Positions 43,585 to 52,960 of a DNA stretch of 64,000 nucleotides are shown here, piece after piece. The notes beneath the pieces were generated by a model that searched no databases, was not told where the DNA came from, and saw only the letters and a list, made by a program, of their open reading frames with translations. The translations under genes and the position numbers were made by a program. Location of the stretch: assembly GCA_002328075.1 (NCBI GenBank), contig DCVT01000055.1:19757-83756 (forward strand), written 5' to 3'. Origin of the DNA: Anaerolineales bacterium UBA2181 (GTDB lineage: Bacteria > Chloroflexota > Anaerolineae > Promineifilales > UBA4811). Position 1 is the first letter of the stretch. Each line of letters starts with the position of its first letter.

Positions 43585-44091
43585 ATGAAAGTCAAATGTC
43601 TTCTGACCGTGGTTTGCCTGGCACTGGTGCTGGCGCTTGCGCTGCCGTCGGTTCAGGCTGCGTCGGCGCAGGCTACGTTCACCGATTGTGCAGCCGAGTT
43701 GACCTTGCTGGGGTACGAAGAGGGTACGGTTAGCTTCCACGGTCCCAATATGCACATCCGAGGGCGCGTGGTCTGGTTTGAGCAGGTCTCCGACAACCCC
43801 CTTTGCGCGGGATTGCTCACCGTGGTGGTAAACTATAACCTGGACGCGGATGGGGCCGGGCCCAAGTGGGGCACTTTTTCCTGGGAGGCGGCGGCGAACG
43901 CTCCTACCACCGGTGGTTTTGAAGGAGCCTTCACCGGGTGGTCAGAGGAGTACACCTGGAGCTCGTCGGTTCACGCGGTGGGCCGCGGGTATGGCGACCT
44001 TGACGGGCTCCAGATCCGTGAATTCATCGACTTTCCGACCATACTCCACGGTTTTGCTACCGTGACCGTCCTCGACCCGCACGGAGACTAG
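43585..44091 (+). CDS. secreted protein of unknown function
   Basis: ATG 43585 follows AAAGGAGAGA. Residues 1-27 form a Sec signal peptide (CLLTVVCLALVLALALPSVQA); there is no lipobox. The mature part (about 140 residues) is beta-rich with two Cys (TDC near the start and LCAG) that could form a disulphide. Motifs such as MHIRGRVVWFEQV, NYNLDADGAGPKWGTFSW and GAFTGWSEEYTWSSSVHAVGRGYGDLDG have no match I can name. It is the second gene of the SARP-site-2 operon and probably a surface or exported component of that pathway. Confidence 0.75.
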   Translation: MKVKCLLTVVCLALVLALALPSVQAASAQATFTDCAAELTLLGYEEGTVSFHGPNMHIRGRVVWFEQVSDNPLCAGLLTVVVNYNLDADGAGPKWGTFSWEAAANAPTTGGFEGAFTGWSEEYTWSSSVHAVGRGYGDLDGLQIREFIDFPTILHGFATVTVLDPHGD

Positions 44092-44175
44092 GCAGGCAGG
44101 GGAGTGGCATCCGGGGCCCGGGGAACACCTCCGGGCCCCTTGACGACTGCGAGAGTGTACACGGAGGAAACCTTG

Positions 44176-45021
44176 ATGACCGAACGATCGCGGGCGGCCA
44201 CATCCGCTTTGCAGCCGGGAGTTGAGATTCGAGACCTGCACTCCCACATCATCGATCAGGATATGCGGCTGTTCGTCAAGCTGCCCTGGCGCTACGAACG
44301 GACCGATGCAAGGTATCCCGTCCTGTATTGCCTGGACGGAAATCGTTCCTTTTCCTTGTATGCGGCCGCCTCGTTGATCCTCGAGACGCCGGGGACGAGC
44401 GCGCAAGAGATCATCGTCGTCGGGGTGGGGTACCAGACCGACAGCGACCGGATCAGGGGGTTGGCCCAATGGGCGGCATGGCGGACCCGCGACCTCACGC
44501 CGGTTCGCGATGCGCAGGACGAGTGGTTTTGGAGGGAAAAGCTGGCCGCGCTCCTGGACGGCGAGGAGCTCGATGTCCAATCCGGCGGCGCCGCGCAGTT
44601 CCTCGAGTCGCTCTGCCAGGAGATCGTTCCGTTTGTCGAGGCCAACTACCGCGCCGCTCCCGGCGACCGGGCGCTGGCGGGCTACTCTTCTGGCGGGCTC
44701 TTTACCCTGTACACCCTGTTTCACCGGCCGGATACCTTCACTCGGTACTTTGCCGGCAGCCCCGACATGCCGGAGGTGCTGTTCGAGTATGAGCAAGCAT
44801 ACGCCGCGGCGCACGATGACCTGGCAGCCAGGCTCCTGATCACGGTTGGCGGCAAGGAGGCAGAGCTGCTTGAGCCGATCGGGCGGATGGCCGAGCGGCT
44901 GCGAACGCGTGCCTATCCAGGCCTGGAAGTGGTGCCCCAGATCCTGGAGGGTGAGGGCCATTCGTCGGGCTATCCGGCCGCCGTGAGCCGGGCGCTCTGT
45001 GTGCTGTACCACGACCAATGA
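44176..45021 (+). CDS. esterase of the PF00756 (esterase D/IroE) type
   Basis: ATG 44176 follows GGAGGAA. The 281-residue protein shows the usual order: PVLYCLDGNRSFSLYAAASLIL, IIVVGVGYQTDSDRIRGLA, the nucleophile elbow LAGYSSGGLFTLYTLF and a C-terminal LEGEGHSSGYPAA with the catalytic His; the acid is in the LLITVGGKE region. No signal peptide, so it acts in the cytoplasm. Family members cleave enterobactin-type trilactones, S-formylglutathione or other esters. It lies in the SARP-site-2 operon, 84 bp after the secreted-protein gene. Confidence 0.85.
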   Translation: MTERSRAATSALQPGVEIRDLHSHIIDQDMRLFVKLPWRYERTDARYPVLYCLDGNRSFSLYAAASLILETPGTSAQEIIVVGVGYQTDSDRIRGLAQWAAWRTRDLTPVRDAQDEWFWREKLAALLDGEELDVQSGGAAQFLESLCQEIVPFVEANYRAAPGDRALAGYSSGGLFTLYTLFHRPDTFTRYFAGSPDMPEVLFEYEQAYAAAHDDLAARLLITVGGKEAELLEPIGRMAERLRTRAYPGLEVVPQILEGEGHSSGYPAAVSRALCVLYHDQ

Positions 45022-45063
45022 CGAGAGGCGTGCTCGAATCCAGATGGTAGAGGAGAACGAAAA

Positions 45064-45384
45064 ATGGCAGAGGTGACACTTTTTGTCCTGTATCCCTTTC
45101 CGGCCGATGTCGACCGGTTCAACCGGGATTACGAGAATCACCTAAAGCTGCTACACCAAGAGATGCAGATCCCGGAGCAGGCGCGGCCGTACGCGCTGAC
45201 GCGTTTTGTCGAGATGCCGCCTGGCAGGCCGCCCTACTATCTCATGTTTTCCCTGCCCTTCCCATCGGCCGAGGCGCTGCAGCAGGCCTTTGCGACGCCC
45301 GAGATGCAGGCGGTGGCAGCCGACGCTGCCCGACTCTCTTCGGGTGGCGCTCCCGTCATCCTGGTGGGTGTAGCCGGGGCATAG
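45064..45384 (+). CDS. EthD-family protein
   Basis: The 106-residue protein matches EthD: VTLFVLYPFPADVDRFNRDYENHLKLLHQ, the FDxDYxxxHxxL signature of the ferredoxin-like fold, followed by a second beta-alpha unit with ALQQAFATPEMQAVAADAARL. EthD relatives accompany monooxygenases and act as small dimeric proteins that aid degradation or bind polyketide-like intermediates. Near ATG 45064 is GGAGAAC. It is the last gene of the SARP-site-2 operon; what it acts on is unknown. Confidence 0.85.
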   Translation: MAEVTLFVLYPFPADVDRFNRDYENHLKLLHQEMQIPEQARPYALTRFVEMPPGRPPYYLMFSLPFPSAEALQQAFATPEMQAVAADAARLSSGGAPVILVGVAGA

Positions 45385-45652
45385 GGGCTGCCCCTCGGCC
45401 GCCCAGCGAGGACCGGCCGCGCGGCGCGGGCGCCTCGCCTGGCGCCGGGCAGACAGGGGTATTCGTTTCCTGCCCGTCGCGTAACCGGCGCTGGCCGGTC
45501 CTGACCGGCGGCCGGCCTAGCCGACCTGTCCGGCGTGGCCTGGCCGCCGGTTAGCCGGCAGCGCCAACCGGTTGAGAACGTGGGCCAGGCGGAGGGCGTC
45601 AGCGGCCAGTTGCGCCGTGCGTCCGGGCCGCGCACCCTGTGCGGCGTTGCGC

Positions 45653-46174
45653 TCAGCTCGGGCGGGTTCGCCAGGAGGGTTGGCGTCGGTCTGGCAAGGA
45701 GGCGAATTCGCCTCCCTGGGTCATGATCGGCTGGGCGTCGCGGTACCCGGCCGGGTCGGCCTCGGTCGGGTTCTTGTTGGCATAGCACCACCGGCCGTCA
45801 TGCCAGATCGCCAGGTCAGCGCTCCTCTCGCCCGAAAAAGCGCTTTGCTCCTCCGCGGTTAGCTCGCGCACCAGGGGCCACCCGCCAGGGGCGTCGGTGT
45901 CCACCATGGCGTCCCACACCTCGCACCAGGCCTGATCGCGCCAGCTTTCCGCTTGTTCTGGATCACAGTCCTGGTCAATCGGGATGGTCACCTCGGCGGT
46001 ATGGGGCGTCCAGCCAAGGTCCATACCCGCCGTCGCGGCCAAATTGTGAAAACGGGCCACCACCAGGCAACAGAGCTCGCAGATCGTCTCATCAGGGGTA
46101 CCCACCCCCCAGCCGGTGTGCAGCGCCGCCTCACCCCATGGGCTGCCCTGGGTCACGATCTTTCGGTGGGTCAT
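45653..46174 (-). CDS. 173-aa hypothetical protein
   Basis: The frame encodes an acidic, Trp- and Cys-containing protein with CELCC near residue 35 and no signal peptide or membrane segment. AAGGA precedes ATG 46174 at 10 nt. Codon bias and the even amino-acid use argue for a real gene. It may be longer than needed at its 3' end, where the low-complexity TQGGEFASLPDRRQP begins. I do not recognise the family. It stands between the EthD operon (convergent) and the M20 peptidase (same strand). Confidence 0.55.
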   Translation of the reverse strand: MTHRKIVTQGSPWGEAALHTGWGVGTPDETICELCCLVVARFHNLAATAGMDLGWTPHTAEVTIPIDQDCDPEQAESWRDQAWCEVWDAMVDTDAPGGWPLVRELTAEEQSAFSGERSADLAIWHDGRWCYANKNPTEADPAGYRDAQPIMTQGGEFASLPDRRQPSWRTRPS

Positions 46175-46318
46175 TGCGGGCAGTCCTTGACACCAGTTCC
46201 GACTTGAGCCGAGGCCGTTGACGGTTTCATTGGCAAGCCACCTGGCGGGTGTTCCTCTACCGATCGGTGAGCCAAAACCGGCCGGCCAGACCGGCCCCGA
46301 TGGGTCTTCCGGCCTAGG

Positions 46319-47659
46319 CTACATCACGCAGAGCGTCTCGATGATATCTCGCACCACCTTGATGCCCGTCAGTAGGTCCTCCCCGGAAATGCGCTCGTCG
46401 ATGCCGTGAACCCGGCCGAGATCAGCGCGCTCCATCACCACCGGGGCGAAACCATAGGCCGGGTAGCCGCGCTGGCGCCAATAACGGCCGTCGGTGCCGC
46501 CGGGCACCAACATACGGAAATCGACCGCGCCGGGATAGTGGCGCCGGATGCCGGCTTGCACCGCATCGACGAACGGGCCGTGCAGCGGCGCAATCCCCGA
46601 CGGGGGCGAGCTCTCCATCACTTCCACTTGAATCCGCTCGTCGGCCAGGCGTTCCCGGAGCCAGATGTGAAACTCGTCGGCCTTGGTGTCGGGCAACAGC
46701 CGGCAGTCGATCTCGGCCTCGGCGCGCTCGGGGATGACGTTGACCTTGTAACCGGAGCGCAACACCGTCAGGCTGACGGTGTCCCTCAACATGGCATTCA
46801 AGCTGGGGTCGGCCGCCAGCCGCGAGGCGGCCAGTCGCAGCGCCCAGGGCCGATCCAACCTCGCCAGGAGCGCCGAAGCGGGAAACTTTTGCGTCGGCGC
46901 GATGGCGCGAAACATGGTTGAGGTGATCTGGCTGACGCGCAGCGGCCGGGGGGGCGACAGCACCCGGTGCAGCGCCTTGAGAAGCGTCACATTGGCGTTG
47001 TCCTGGTGTGGCATCGAGGCGTGGCCGGGCTTGCCGCTGGCAATCAGCTTCAGGTGCTGGATCTGTTTCTCGGCGACCGTCAGGCCAAAAAAGAGGCCGG
47101 GTCCGAACATGTCCTTGAACCCGCCGCCCCCCTCGTCCCACACCCATTCCGGGTCGAGTTCGGCCGGGCGCTGCTCCACCAGCCAGCGCATGCCATGCTT
47201 GCCGCCGGTTTCCTCATCGGGCACGGCCAGCCAGACCACCGGCCGCCGAAAGCGGGCGCCCGACTTGATTAGTGACTCGAGCGCCAGGAGAAACATGATG
47301 CCCAGGTTCTTGGTGTCCAGCGTGCCGCGGCCCCACACAAAGCCGTCCACGATCGCGCCGCTGAACGGTGGGTAGGTCCAGGCCGCGGCTTCGGCCGCCA
47401 CCACGTCGATGTGGTGGTTCAGCAGCAGCGGTTTCAGCGGTTCGCTGCCGGGGATGCGCGCCACAACCAGTCCGCGACCGGGCGCCGTCTCGTGGACCAC
47501 CACATCGTCGGTGATGCCCCGAGCGCGCAGTTGGTCGGCCAGCCAGGCTGCGGCCGCCATCTCGTTGCCGGGGGGATTGGTGGTGTCGAACTGGACGTAG
47601 CGGCTCAGGGTGGCGACGGCATCACGGCCGATTGCGTCCCAGGGTGGGTTCGAGCTCAT
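46319..47659 (-). CDS. M20-family metallopeptidase
   Basis: The 446-residue protein starts behind AGGAGGTATACC at ATG 47659. It has the two-metal site motifs: LLLNHHIDVVAAE (His and Asp), VWGRGTLDTKNLG (bridging Asp), and VPDEETGGKHG (catalytic Glu pair). The dimerisation insert is at about residues 215-330 and a late VPGGTDGRYWRQRG holds the last His-like region. The family cleaves peptides or N-acyl amino acids; the long type with this layout includes PM20D1-like carboxypeptidases. No signal peptide, so cytoplasmic. A stand-alone gene. Confidence 0.92.
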   Translation of the reverse strand: MSSNPPWDAIGRDAVATLSRYVQFDTTNPPGNEMAAAAWLADQLRARGITDDVVVHETAPGRGLVVARIPGSEPLKPLLLNHHIDVVAAEAAAWTYPPFSGAIVDGFVWGRGTLDTKNLGIMFLLALESLIKSGARFRRPVVWLAVPDEETGGKHGMRWLVEQRPAELDPEWVWDEGGGGFKDMFGPGLFFGLTVAEKQIQHLKLIASGKPGHASMPHQDNANVTLLKALHRVLSPPRPLRVSQITSTMFRAIAPTQKFPASALLARLDRPWALRLAASRLAADPSLNAMLRDTVSLTVLRSGYKVNVIPERAEAEIDCRLLPDTKADEFHIWLRERLADERIQVEVMESSPPSGIAPLHGPFVDAVQAGIRRHYPGAVDFRMLVPGGTDGRYWRQRGYPAYGFAPVVMERADLGRVHGIDERISGEDLLTGIKVVRDIIETLCVM

Positions 47660-47938
47660 GGTATACCTCCTTATGAGCGGACATCACGCGTTTCCCCATC
47701 GCGAGTTTGAGGGCGACGCCTGGATTCGTCCATTGACAAGATCGGCCGGCAGTTGCGCCGGAGCCGGGAGTGACCACTGGGTTCGATCCCGCTGCGCTGG
47801 TTTGCCGGCCAACGGATCATAGCACGCCGCTGCAGAAACGACAAGATTGGGCCTGGCGCCCGGCGCGTAAGGGCCCGGGTCCGAATCCCGGGCATCCAGG
47901 CCCGGGGTTCAGATGGATTATTCCGCCGCGTTGACCGC

Positions 47939-47967
47939 GTAGGGGCGGGTTTGAAACCCGCCCCTAC
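47939..47967. repeat. GTAGGGGCGGGTTT palindrome, intergenic copy
   Basis: Arms GTAGGGGCGGGTTT (47939-47952) and AAACCCGCCCCTAC (47954-47967) flank one base. Copies lie at 56069-56097, 63489-63516 (variant) and 63624-63654. The interval 47660-48228 holds this copy and GC-rich hairpins around 47870-47920, and no gene. Confidence 0.85.
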
Positions 47968-48228
47968 AGCCGCATGGGTTGTTTCGGCCGCCCGTTTGCA
48001 CGCCCGCTTGCGCTGTGATATGCTGCAAGCGAGTTGCGGCACCGGTATCCTCGCAAGAGGACCCCTGCCCCAGGGGAGATTGGCTGTGGCGGAGGTTGTT
48101 GGATGACCGGGTCTGGTGGGCGCCGTTTGGACGCAGAGACGTCAATTGAACAACCCGCCTGGGTGCGGCGGCAGGCCGTGCGACGGCCGGTTGAGCCGGG
48201 AGCGACCGGATTGGGGTGAAGGTACACC

Positions 48229-51006
48229 ATGCCTTCCACGCTGCTGGCAACCAAGCTCCATAGGCCGCGTCCGACCCCCAGCCTGGTGGCGCGACCACGG
48301 CTGACCCAGCGGCTGGACCAGGGTTTGCGGCAGGGCCATCGCCTGTTCCTGGTCGTTGCGCCGGCCGGCTATGGCAAAACCACTCTGGTCACCGACTGGC
48401 TGGGCCAGACCAGCATTCCCTCGGCCTGGCTCTCGCTGGACGAGGGGGACAACGACCCGCTCTCCTTCCTTACCTACCTGGTGGCCGCGCTCCAAAAGGC
48501 GTTCGGTCCGACGCTGGGACGACCACCGCTGCAGGGGTTCCAGGCGATGCCGCAGACTCCTCAGGCGATGGTGGCCCCCCTCATCAACGACCTGGCGGCT
48601 TTGGACCGGCCGGTGGTCCTGGCGTTGGACGACTATCACGTGATCAGCACCGCGTTCATCCAGGAGGCGATGGTCTTTCTGCTGGAGCACGCCCCGCCGA
48701 ACCTGCACCTGGTCGTTTTGACCAGGGCCGACCCGCCTTTCCCGCTGCCACGCCTGCGGGTGCGCGACCTGATGACCGAGATACGGGATCGGGACCTGCG
48801 CTTTACCCCCGAGGAGATGACCACCTTTCTCAACTCGCTGCATGGCTTGAACCTGCCGGCCGAGCAGATCACGGCCCTCGAATCGCGCACCGAGGGATGG
48901 GCGGCCGGGGTGCAGTTGGCCGCGTTGTCGTTGGAGGGGTGCGGCGCCGAGCGGGCCGCGCAGTGGGTGGCCGAGTTGAGCGGCAGCCACCACTATATTG
49001 TGGATTATCTGCTGGAAGAAGTCGTCAGCCGTCTGCCGGATCGGGTGCGCCGGTTCCTGCTGGGCACCTCGGTCCTGGATCGCCTCTGCGCGCCGCTGTG
49101 CGACGCGGTGTTGGGTTGGGAGGCCACCGGGCATGAGAGCCTGGAAGCGCGGCCAGAGGGCGCCACGCCTGCGCCCCCGCAGCGAACCGAGGCGCTCCGG
49201 CAGCGCTCGCCGGCCGGCGAGATCCTGGAATACCTCGAGCGCGCCAATCTCTTTCTGGTTCCGCTGGACGACGACCGGTGTTGGTATCGCTACCACCACC
49301 TATTTGCGGATTTCCTGCAGCAGTTGGCCAGGTCCGCCTGGCCGCCGGATCAGGTCATCGAACTCCACCGCCGCGCCAGCGACTGGTACGGGCAGAACAG
49401 GTTGGTCGCCGAGGCGTATCACCACGCGCTGCTCGCCGGTCATCACCAGCGGGCGGCGCAGATCGTCCAGGACAACGCGTGGTCCATGGTGCTCCGGGCC
49501 GAGCTGGCCACCCTCGACAATTGGGTACAGGCGCTGCCGGGCGAGACGTTGGCCGAGCGACCCTGGCTGCGCATCTACTCTGCGTGGGCCTCGGTGTTGG
49601 CGGATACAGAAGACGCGGACCGCCAGGTGACCGCGGTCGAACAGCAACACCGGGCAGGCGACCCCTCGCAGGCCGGGCTGCCGGCCGAGATGCAGGGCCA
49701 TATCGCCGCCATCCGGGCATGGATTGCCTATGTCAGGCGTGACCCGGAACGCGCGGCGGTGTTATCGCGACAAGCACTCGATTTGTGTCCGCAGATAGAC
49801 GGGGCGGTGCGCAGCGGGTTATTGACCATTCTGGGGGATGGGTTTGTATTCCAGGATGACCTGCCAGGCGCAGCCCGCGCCTTCACCGATGCGGTGGAGC
49901 TGGCCCACGCGAGCGGCAACGTCATGCTGGAGGTTCTGGGGCGCACGTCGCTGGGGTCCATCCACAAGGCGATGGGCCGCCTGCACCAGGCGGAAGCGAT
50001 CTATCAGGAGGCGCTGCAGACCGCCATCCGCGCCAAATCCCCCGTGGCGGGACAGGCCTATGCGTGCCTGGCGCGCATCTACCGAGAATGGAACGACCTC
50101 GCGGCCGCCCGGGCACTGGCCGACATGATGGTCGAATCTGGCGCCCTGTGGGGGGCGGTAGACACGCTGGCGTGCGGCCGGCTCTTCCTGGCGACGGTGC
50201 TCCAGGCGCAAGGCGATCGGTCGGGCACGGATCAGGCCCAGGCCAGCGCCAACGAGGTGTTCCGCCAGCATCCCCATGAGGTCCACTCCCTGGCCTGGTT
50301 CGGCGCGACGCAGGCCAAGCTGTGGCTGGCCCAGGGCAAGCTGGACGAGGCCCGTCGCTGGGCTGAGACACGGGGGTTGAGCGAAGGTGGAGAACTCGGT
50401 CCTGGAAACGAGGTGGAGTATCTGGCCCTGGTGCGCATACTGCTGGCGGAACGTTGCGCGGACCAGGCCCTGCGTTTGCTGTCGCGACTCCAAAGCACGA
50501 TGGAAGCGACCGGCCGACACGGCGACCTGGTCGAGGTTCTTGTGCTGTGGGCGATTGCCCTGGACATGCGGGCAGACGCCCACGCTGCGCTGGATGCCCT
50601 GGCGCAAGCGGTGAGTCTGGCGCGCGGCCAGGGGCACGTGCGCGTGTTTCTGGATGAGGGCAAGCCCATCGAGACCCTGCTAAAGACGGCCCTCGCCCGG
50701 TGGACCGACCGCGAACTCGGAGCGTACGCCGGCAAACTGCTGGCAGCTTTTCACCAGGGACACGCCGAACGGCCGCCGGCGCCGCTCAAGACCCCGCCAG
50801 GCGGGATGCTGATCCAGCCGCTCAGTGAACGTGAACTGCAGGTGCTGCGCCTGGTCGCGGCCGGTGACTCGAATCAGGAGATCGCCGACCGGCTGGTGAT
50901 CTCGGTTCGGACCGTCAAGAAGCACGTCGAGAACATCCACGGCAAGCTGGGTGTCCAAAACCGCACCCAGGCTGCCGTCAGAGCCCGCGAACTCGAGCTG
51001 GTGTAA
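48229..51006 (+). CDS. LuxR-family regulator of the MalT type (ATPase, TPR, HTH)
   Basis: The 925-residue protein has a P-loop ATPase with Walker A VVAPAGYGKTTLVTDW (about residues 40-55) and AWLSLDEGDNDPLSFLTYLVAAL, the Walker B-like PVVLALDDYHVI, and EILEYLERANLFLVPLDDDRCWYRYHHLFADFL, typical of MalT-like LAL regulators. TPR-type helices fill the middle. The C-terminus is a LuxR helix-turn-helix (LSERELQVLRLVAAGDSNQEIADRLVISVRTVKKHVENIHGKL, about 864-925). Such STAND proteins bind an effector and ATP, oligomerise and activate transcription. It may control the adjacent ABC cluster, before which three direct repeats lie at the promoter. Confidence 0.93.
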   Translation: MPSTLLATKLHRPRPTPSLVARPRLTQRLDQGLRQGHRLFLVVAPAGYGKTTLVTDWLGQTSIPSAWLSLDEGDNDPLSFLTYLVAALQKAFGPTLGRPPLQGFQAMPQTPQAMVAPLINDLAALDRPVVLALDDYHVISTAFIQEAMVFLLEHAPPNLHLVVLTRADPPFPLPRLRVRDLMTEIRDRDLRFTPEEMTTFLNSLHGLNLPAEQITALESRTEGWAAGVQLAALSLEGCGAERAAQWVAELSGSHHYIVDYLLEEVVSRLPDRVRRFLLGTSVLDRLCAPLCDAVLGWEATGHESLEARPEGATPAPPQRTEALRQRSPAGEILEYLERANLFLVPLDDDRCWYRYHHLFADFLQQLARSAWPPDQVIELHRRASDWYGQNRLVAEAYHHALLAGHHQRAAQIVQDNAWSMVLRAELATLDNWVQALPGETLAERPWLRIYSAWASVLADTEDADRQVTAVEQQHRAGDPSQAGLPAEMQGHIAAIRAWIAYVRRDPERAAVLSRQALDLCPQIDGAVRSGLLTILGDGFVFQDDLPGAARAFTDAVELAHASGNVMLEVLGRTSLGSIHKAMGRLHQAEAIYQEALQTAIRAKSPVAGQAYACLARIYREWNDLAAARALADMMVESGALWGAVDTLACGRLFLATVLQAQGDRSGTDQAQASANEVFRQHPHEVHSLAWFGATQAKLWLAQGKLDEARRWAETRGLSEGGELGPGNEVEYLALVRILLAERCADQALRLLSRLQSTMEATGRHGDLVEVLVLWAIALDMRADAHAALDALAQAVSLARGQGHVRVFLDEGKPIETLLKTALARWTDRELGAYAGKLLAAFHQGHAERPPAPLKTPPGGMLIQPLSERELQVLRLVAAGDSNQEIADRLVISVRTVKKHVENIHGKLGVQNRTQAAVRARELELV

Positions 51007-51025
51007 CCGCTCGCCTCCCTTTTTT
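50995..51025 (+). terminator. weak hairpin plus T-run after the LuxR gene
   Basis: GAGC (50995-50998) and GGT (51000-51002), split by one bulged base, pair with ACC GCTC (51006-51012). A TTTTTT run lies at 51020-51025. The stem overlaps the stop codon and the gap to the T-run is long, so this is only a possible terminator. Confidence 0.4.
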
Positions 51026-51045
51026 CCCCCGATCGCTGCCATCGG

Positions 51046-51105
51046 AATACGCCCTCCCAATACGCCTTTTGGACGCTGACAATACGCCCGTTTGTCGGCT
51101 AATAT
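51046..51105 (+). promoter_or_regulatory. promoter with three AATACGCC direct repeats
   Basis: AATACGCC occurs at 51046-51053, 51059-51066 and 51081-51088. CTGACA (51076-51081), 18 bp, then TAATAT (51100-51105) form a sigma-70 promoter that partly overlaps the third repeat. It stands 61 bp before the first ABC exporter gene. The neighbouring LuxR-type protein is the nearest candidate regulator. Confidence 0.6.
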
Positions 51106-51165
51106 GCTGGCACAGGCCGGGATGAAGGCCTGGTGCGCTGGTAGAACTGGGAAAGGAGACAAGCG

Positions 51166-52131
51166 ATGGATCAATCCGAAGAGTTGGTGATACAGACAGA
51201 CCGCCTGAGCAAGAGCTATGGCCAGGTTCATGCACTCAAGTTGCTGGACCTACGCGTGCCCCGCCATTCGATCTTTGGCTTTCTGGGCCCCAACGGCGCG
51301 GGCAAGACGACCGCGATGAAGCTGCTGCTGGGGCTCATCCGCCCGACCGGCGGCAGCGGCAAGGTCTTTGGCCAGGATATCGTCCGCGAGAGCATCGCCA
51401 TCCGCAGCCGGGTCGGTTACCTGCCACAACAGCCTCGCTTTGTGGACAGCATGACCGCCCGCGAGACGCTGCAATTTACGGCTCGCTTTTTCTACAGCGG
51501 TCCGGAGGCCGCGATTCAGGCGCGGGTGTCCGAGACACTGGCGCTGGTCGGCCTGGGCGACAAGTCCGACCGGCCGATCAAGGGTTTTTCCGGCGGGGAG
51601 CGCCAACGGCTGGGCATTGCCCAGGCGCAGGTCAACTACCCCGACCTGCTGATCCTCGACGAGCCGGCCGCCGCCCTCGACCCGATGGGCCGCCGCGACG
51701 TCCTGGAAGTGATGGAGCGGCTGCGCGTCCACACCACCATCTTTTACAGCACCCACATCCTGGACGACGTGGAGCGGGTCAGCGACACCGTGGCCATTCT
51801 CAACCATGGCGAACTGGTGGCTCAGGGGTCCATCGAGGACCTGCTGGCCGGGGGCGACAAACCGGTCTATATCCTGTCGCTCCGGGGGGATGCGAGTGGC
51901 GCCCGAACCCGCGTGGAGGCGCTGCCCTGGGTCGCGGGCGTACGCGAGGTCGCGCACAACGGCCACGTCACCTGGGAAATCAGCGTCACCGACGAGCAGG
52001 CCGCCGAGGCTGACCTGCTGAACAACGTGCTGACCGGCGAACCGCTCACCGTGGTCGAGTTCAGCCGCAGAAAATGTGATCTGGAGGACGTTTTCATGAG
52101 CATTGTGGAGGGAGCAAAAGATGGTCGCTGA
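51166..52131 (+). CDS. ABC exporter ATP-binding protein
   Basis: The 321-residue ATPase has a full set of motifs: GPNGAGKTT (Walker A), FSGGERQRLGIAQA (signature), LLILDEPAAALDP (Walker B) and STHIL (switch His). A C-terminal region of about 80 residues (from about residue 235) is typical of exporters related to NatA/CcmA. Near ATG 51166 is AAAGGAG. It is coupled with the permease encoded next, whose start overlaps its stop by 11 bp. Together they would export or flip an unknown compound, possibly an antimicrobial, in the CcmA-like or Na-export style. Confidence 0.92.
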   Translation: MDQSEELVIQTDRLSKSYGQVHALKLLDLRVPRHSIFGFLGPNGAGKTTAMKLLLGLIRPTGGSGKVFGQDIVRESIAIRSRVGYLPQQPRFVDSMTARETLQFTARFFYSGPEAAIQARVSETLALVGLGDKSDRPIKGFSGGERQRLGIAQAQVNYPDLLILDEPAAALDPMGRRDVLEVMERLRVHTTIFYSTHILDDVERVSDTVAILNHGELVAQGSIEDLLAGGDKPVYILSLRGDASGARTRVEALPWVAGVREVAHNGHVTWEISVTDEQAAEADLLNNVLTGEPLTVVEFSRRKCDLEDVFMSIVEGAKDGR

Positions 52132-52912
52132 CACCGAACTACAACGATTGGGAACGAGTGGCTGGCGGACCGGCCTGGCCAACCTGTGGCAAAAGGAGAA
52201 CCGCTCCTGGTGGGCGCTGCGCCGGTGGCTTTCACGCAGCATCCTGTGGGCCGTCGCCATCAACGGCTTTGTCGCTTTCGTGATGTTCTATCCGGGCGCC
52301 GCTGCGGCCCTGGGAATGGAACCCGTCCAGGCCGGCGTCAACCTGCTGTTCCAGATGGGCATGCTGTTTCTGGCCATCGGCGCCGTCGTCCTGGCTCACG
52401 GCGAGATCCTCGGCGAGCGCCAGCTGGGCGTGACCGAGTGGCTTTTGTCCAAGCCGGTTTCCCGCTCGGCCTATGTGCTATCCAAGGTGCTGGCGCATGG
52501 TCTGGGCGTGATGGTGGTCTTTGTGGGTTTGCAGGGCGCAATCGCCTACGGCTTGTTGTGGCTCGCGGTGGGTGAGCCGTTCCCGCCGGCGCCCTTTCTG
52601 GTGGGCATGGCCGGCCTGGCGGCGTCCACCCTTTTTTACCTGACGTTGACGCTGATGATGGGTGTGCTCACTACCAGTCGCGGTGTGCTGCTCGGCGTAT
52701 CCATGGGCGTGCTGATGGGCGGTCCGACGATCACCAACCTCCTGGGAAAGTACGCTGTGCTGACGCCCTGGTCGCTGGGCAGCCTGCTGGGACCGGCCGT
52801 CATGCGGGTGCCTTTGCCGGTGTCGATCTGGACGCCCATCGGCGTCACCGCCACGCTGGCGGTGGTCTTTGTCGCCGTCAGCCTGTTCCGGTTTGAGCAA
52901 CTCGAGTTTTAG
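52121..52912 (+). CDS. ABC-2-type exporter permease
   Basis: ATG 52121 is chosen because GGAG lies before it and it overlaps the ATPase stop. An upstream start at 52103 is less likely. The 263-residue protein has six hydrophobic segments, with a cytoplasmic segment between the first two (SRSILWAVAINGFVAFVMFYPG and the GINLLFQMGMLFLAIGAVVLAHGEI part), as in ABC2_membrane and NosY-type permeases. It would pair with the ATPase upstream. The compound exported is unknown. Confidence 0.88.
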   Translation: MVADTELQRLGTSGWRTGLANLWQKENRSWWALRRWLSRSILWAVAINGFVAFVMFYPGAAAALGMEPVQAGVNLLFQMGMLFLAIGAVVLAHGEILGERQLGVTEWLLSKPVSRSAYVLSKVLAHGLGVMVVFVGLQGAIAYGLLWLAVGEPFPPAPFLVGMAGLAASTLFYLTLTLMMGVLTTSRGVLLGVSMGVLMGGPTITNLLGKYAVLTPWSLGSLLGPAVMRVPLPVSIWTPIGVTATLAVVFVAVSLFRFEQLEF

Positions 52913-52960
52913 CCGGACGCGGCGCGATCAGCAGGACAAGGAGGACGGGAGGAAAGAACC

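Noticed and set aside
47865..47900. tRNA-like T-arm (GGTCCGAATCC in a GC-rich stem)
   Set aside because: Position 55 would be C instead of T, no matching acceptor, D or anticodon arms lie upstream, and the region is a simple GC hairpin series.
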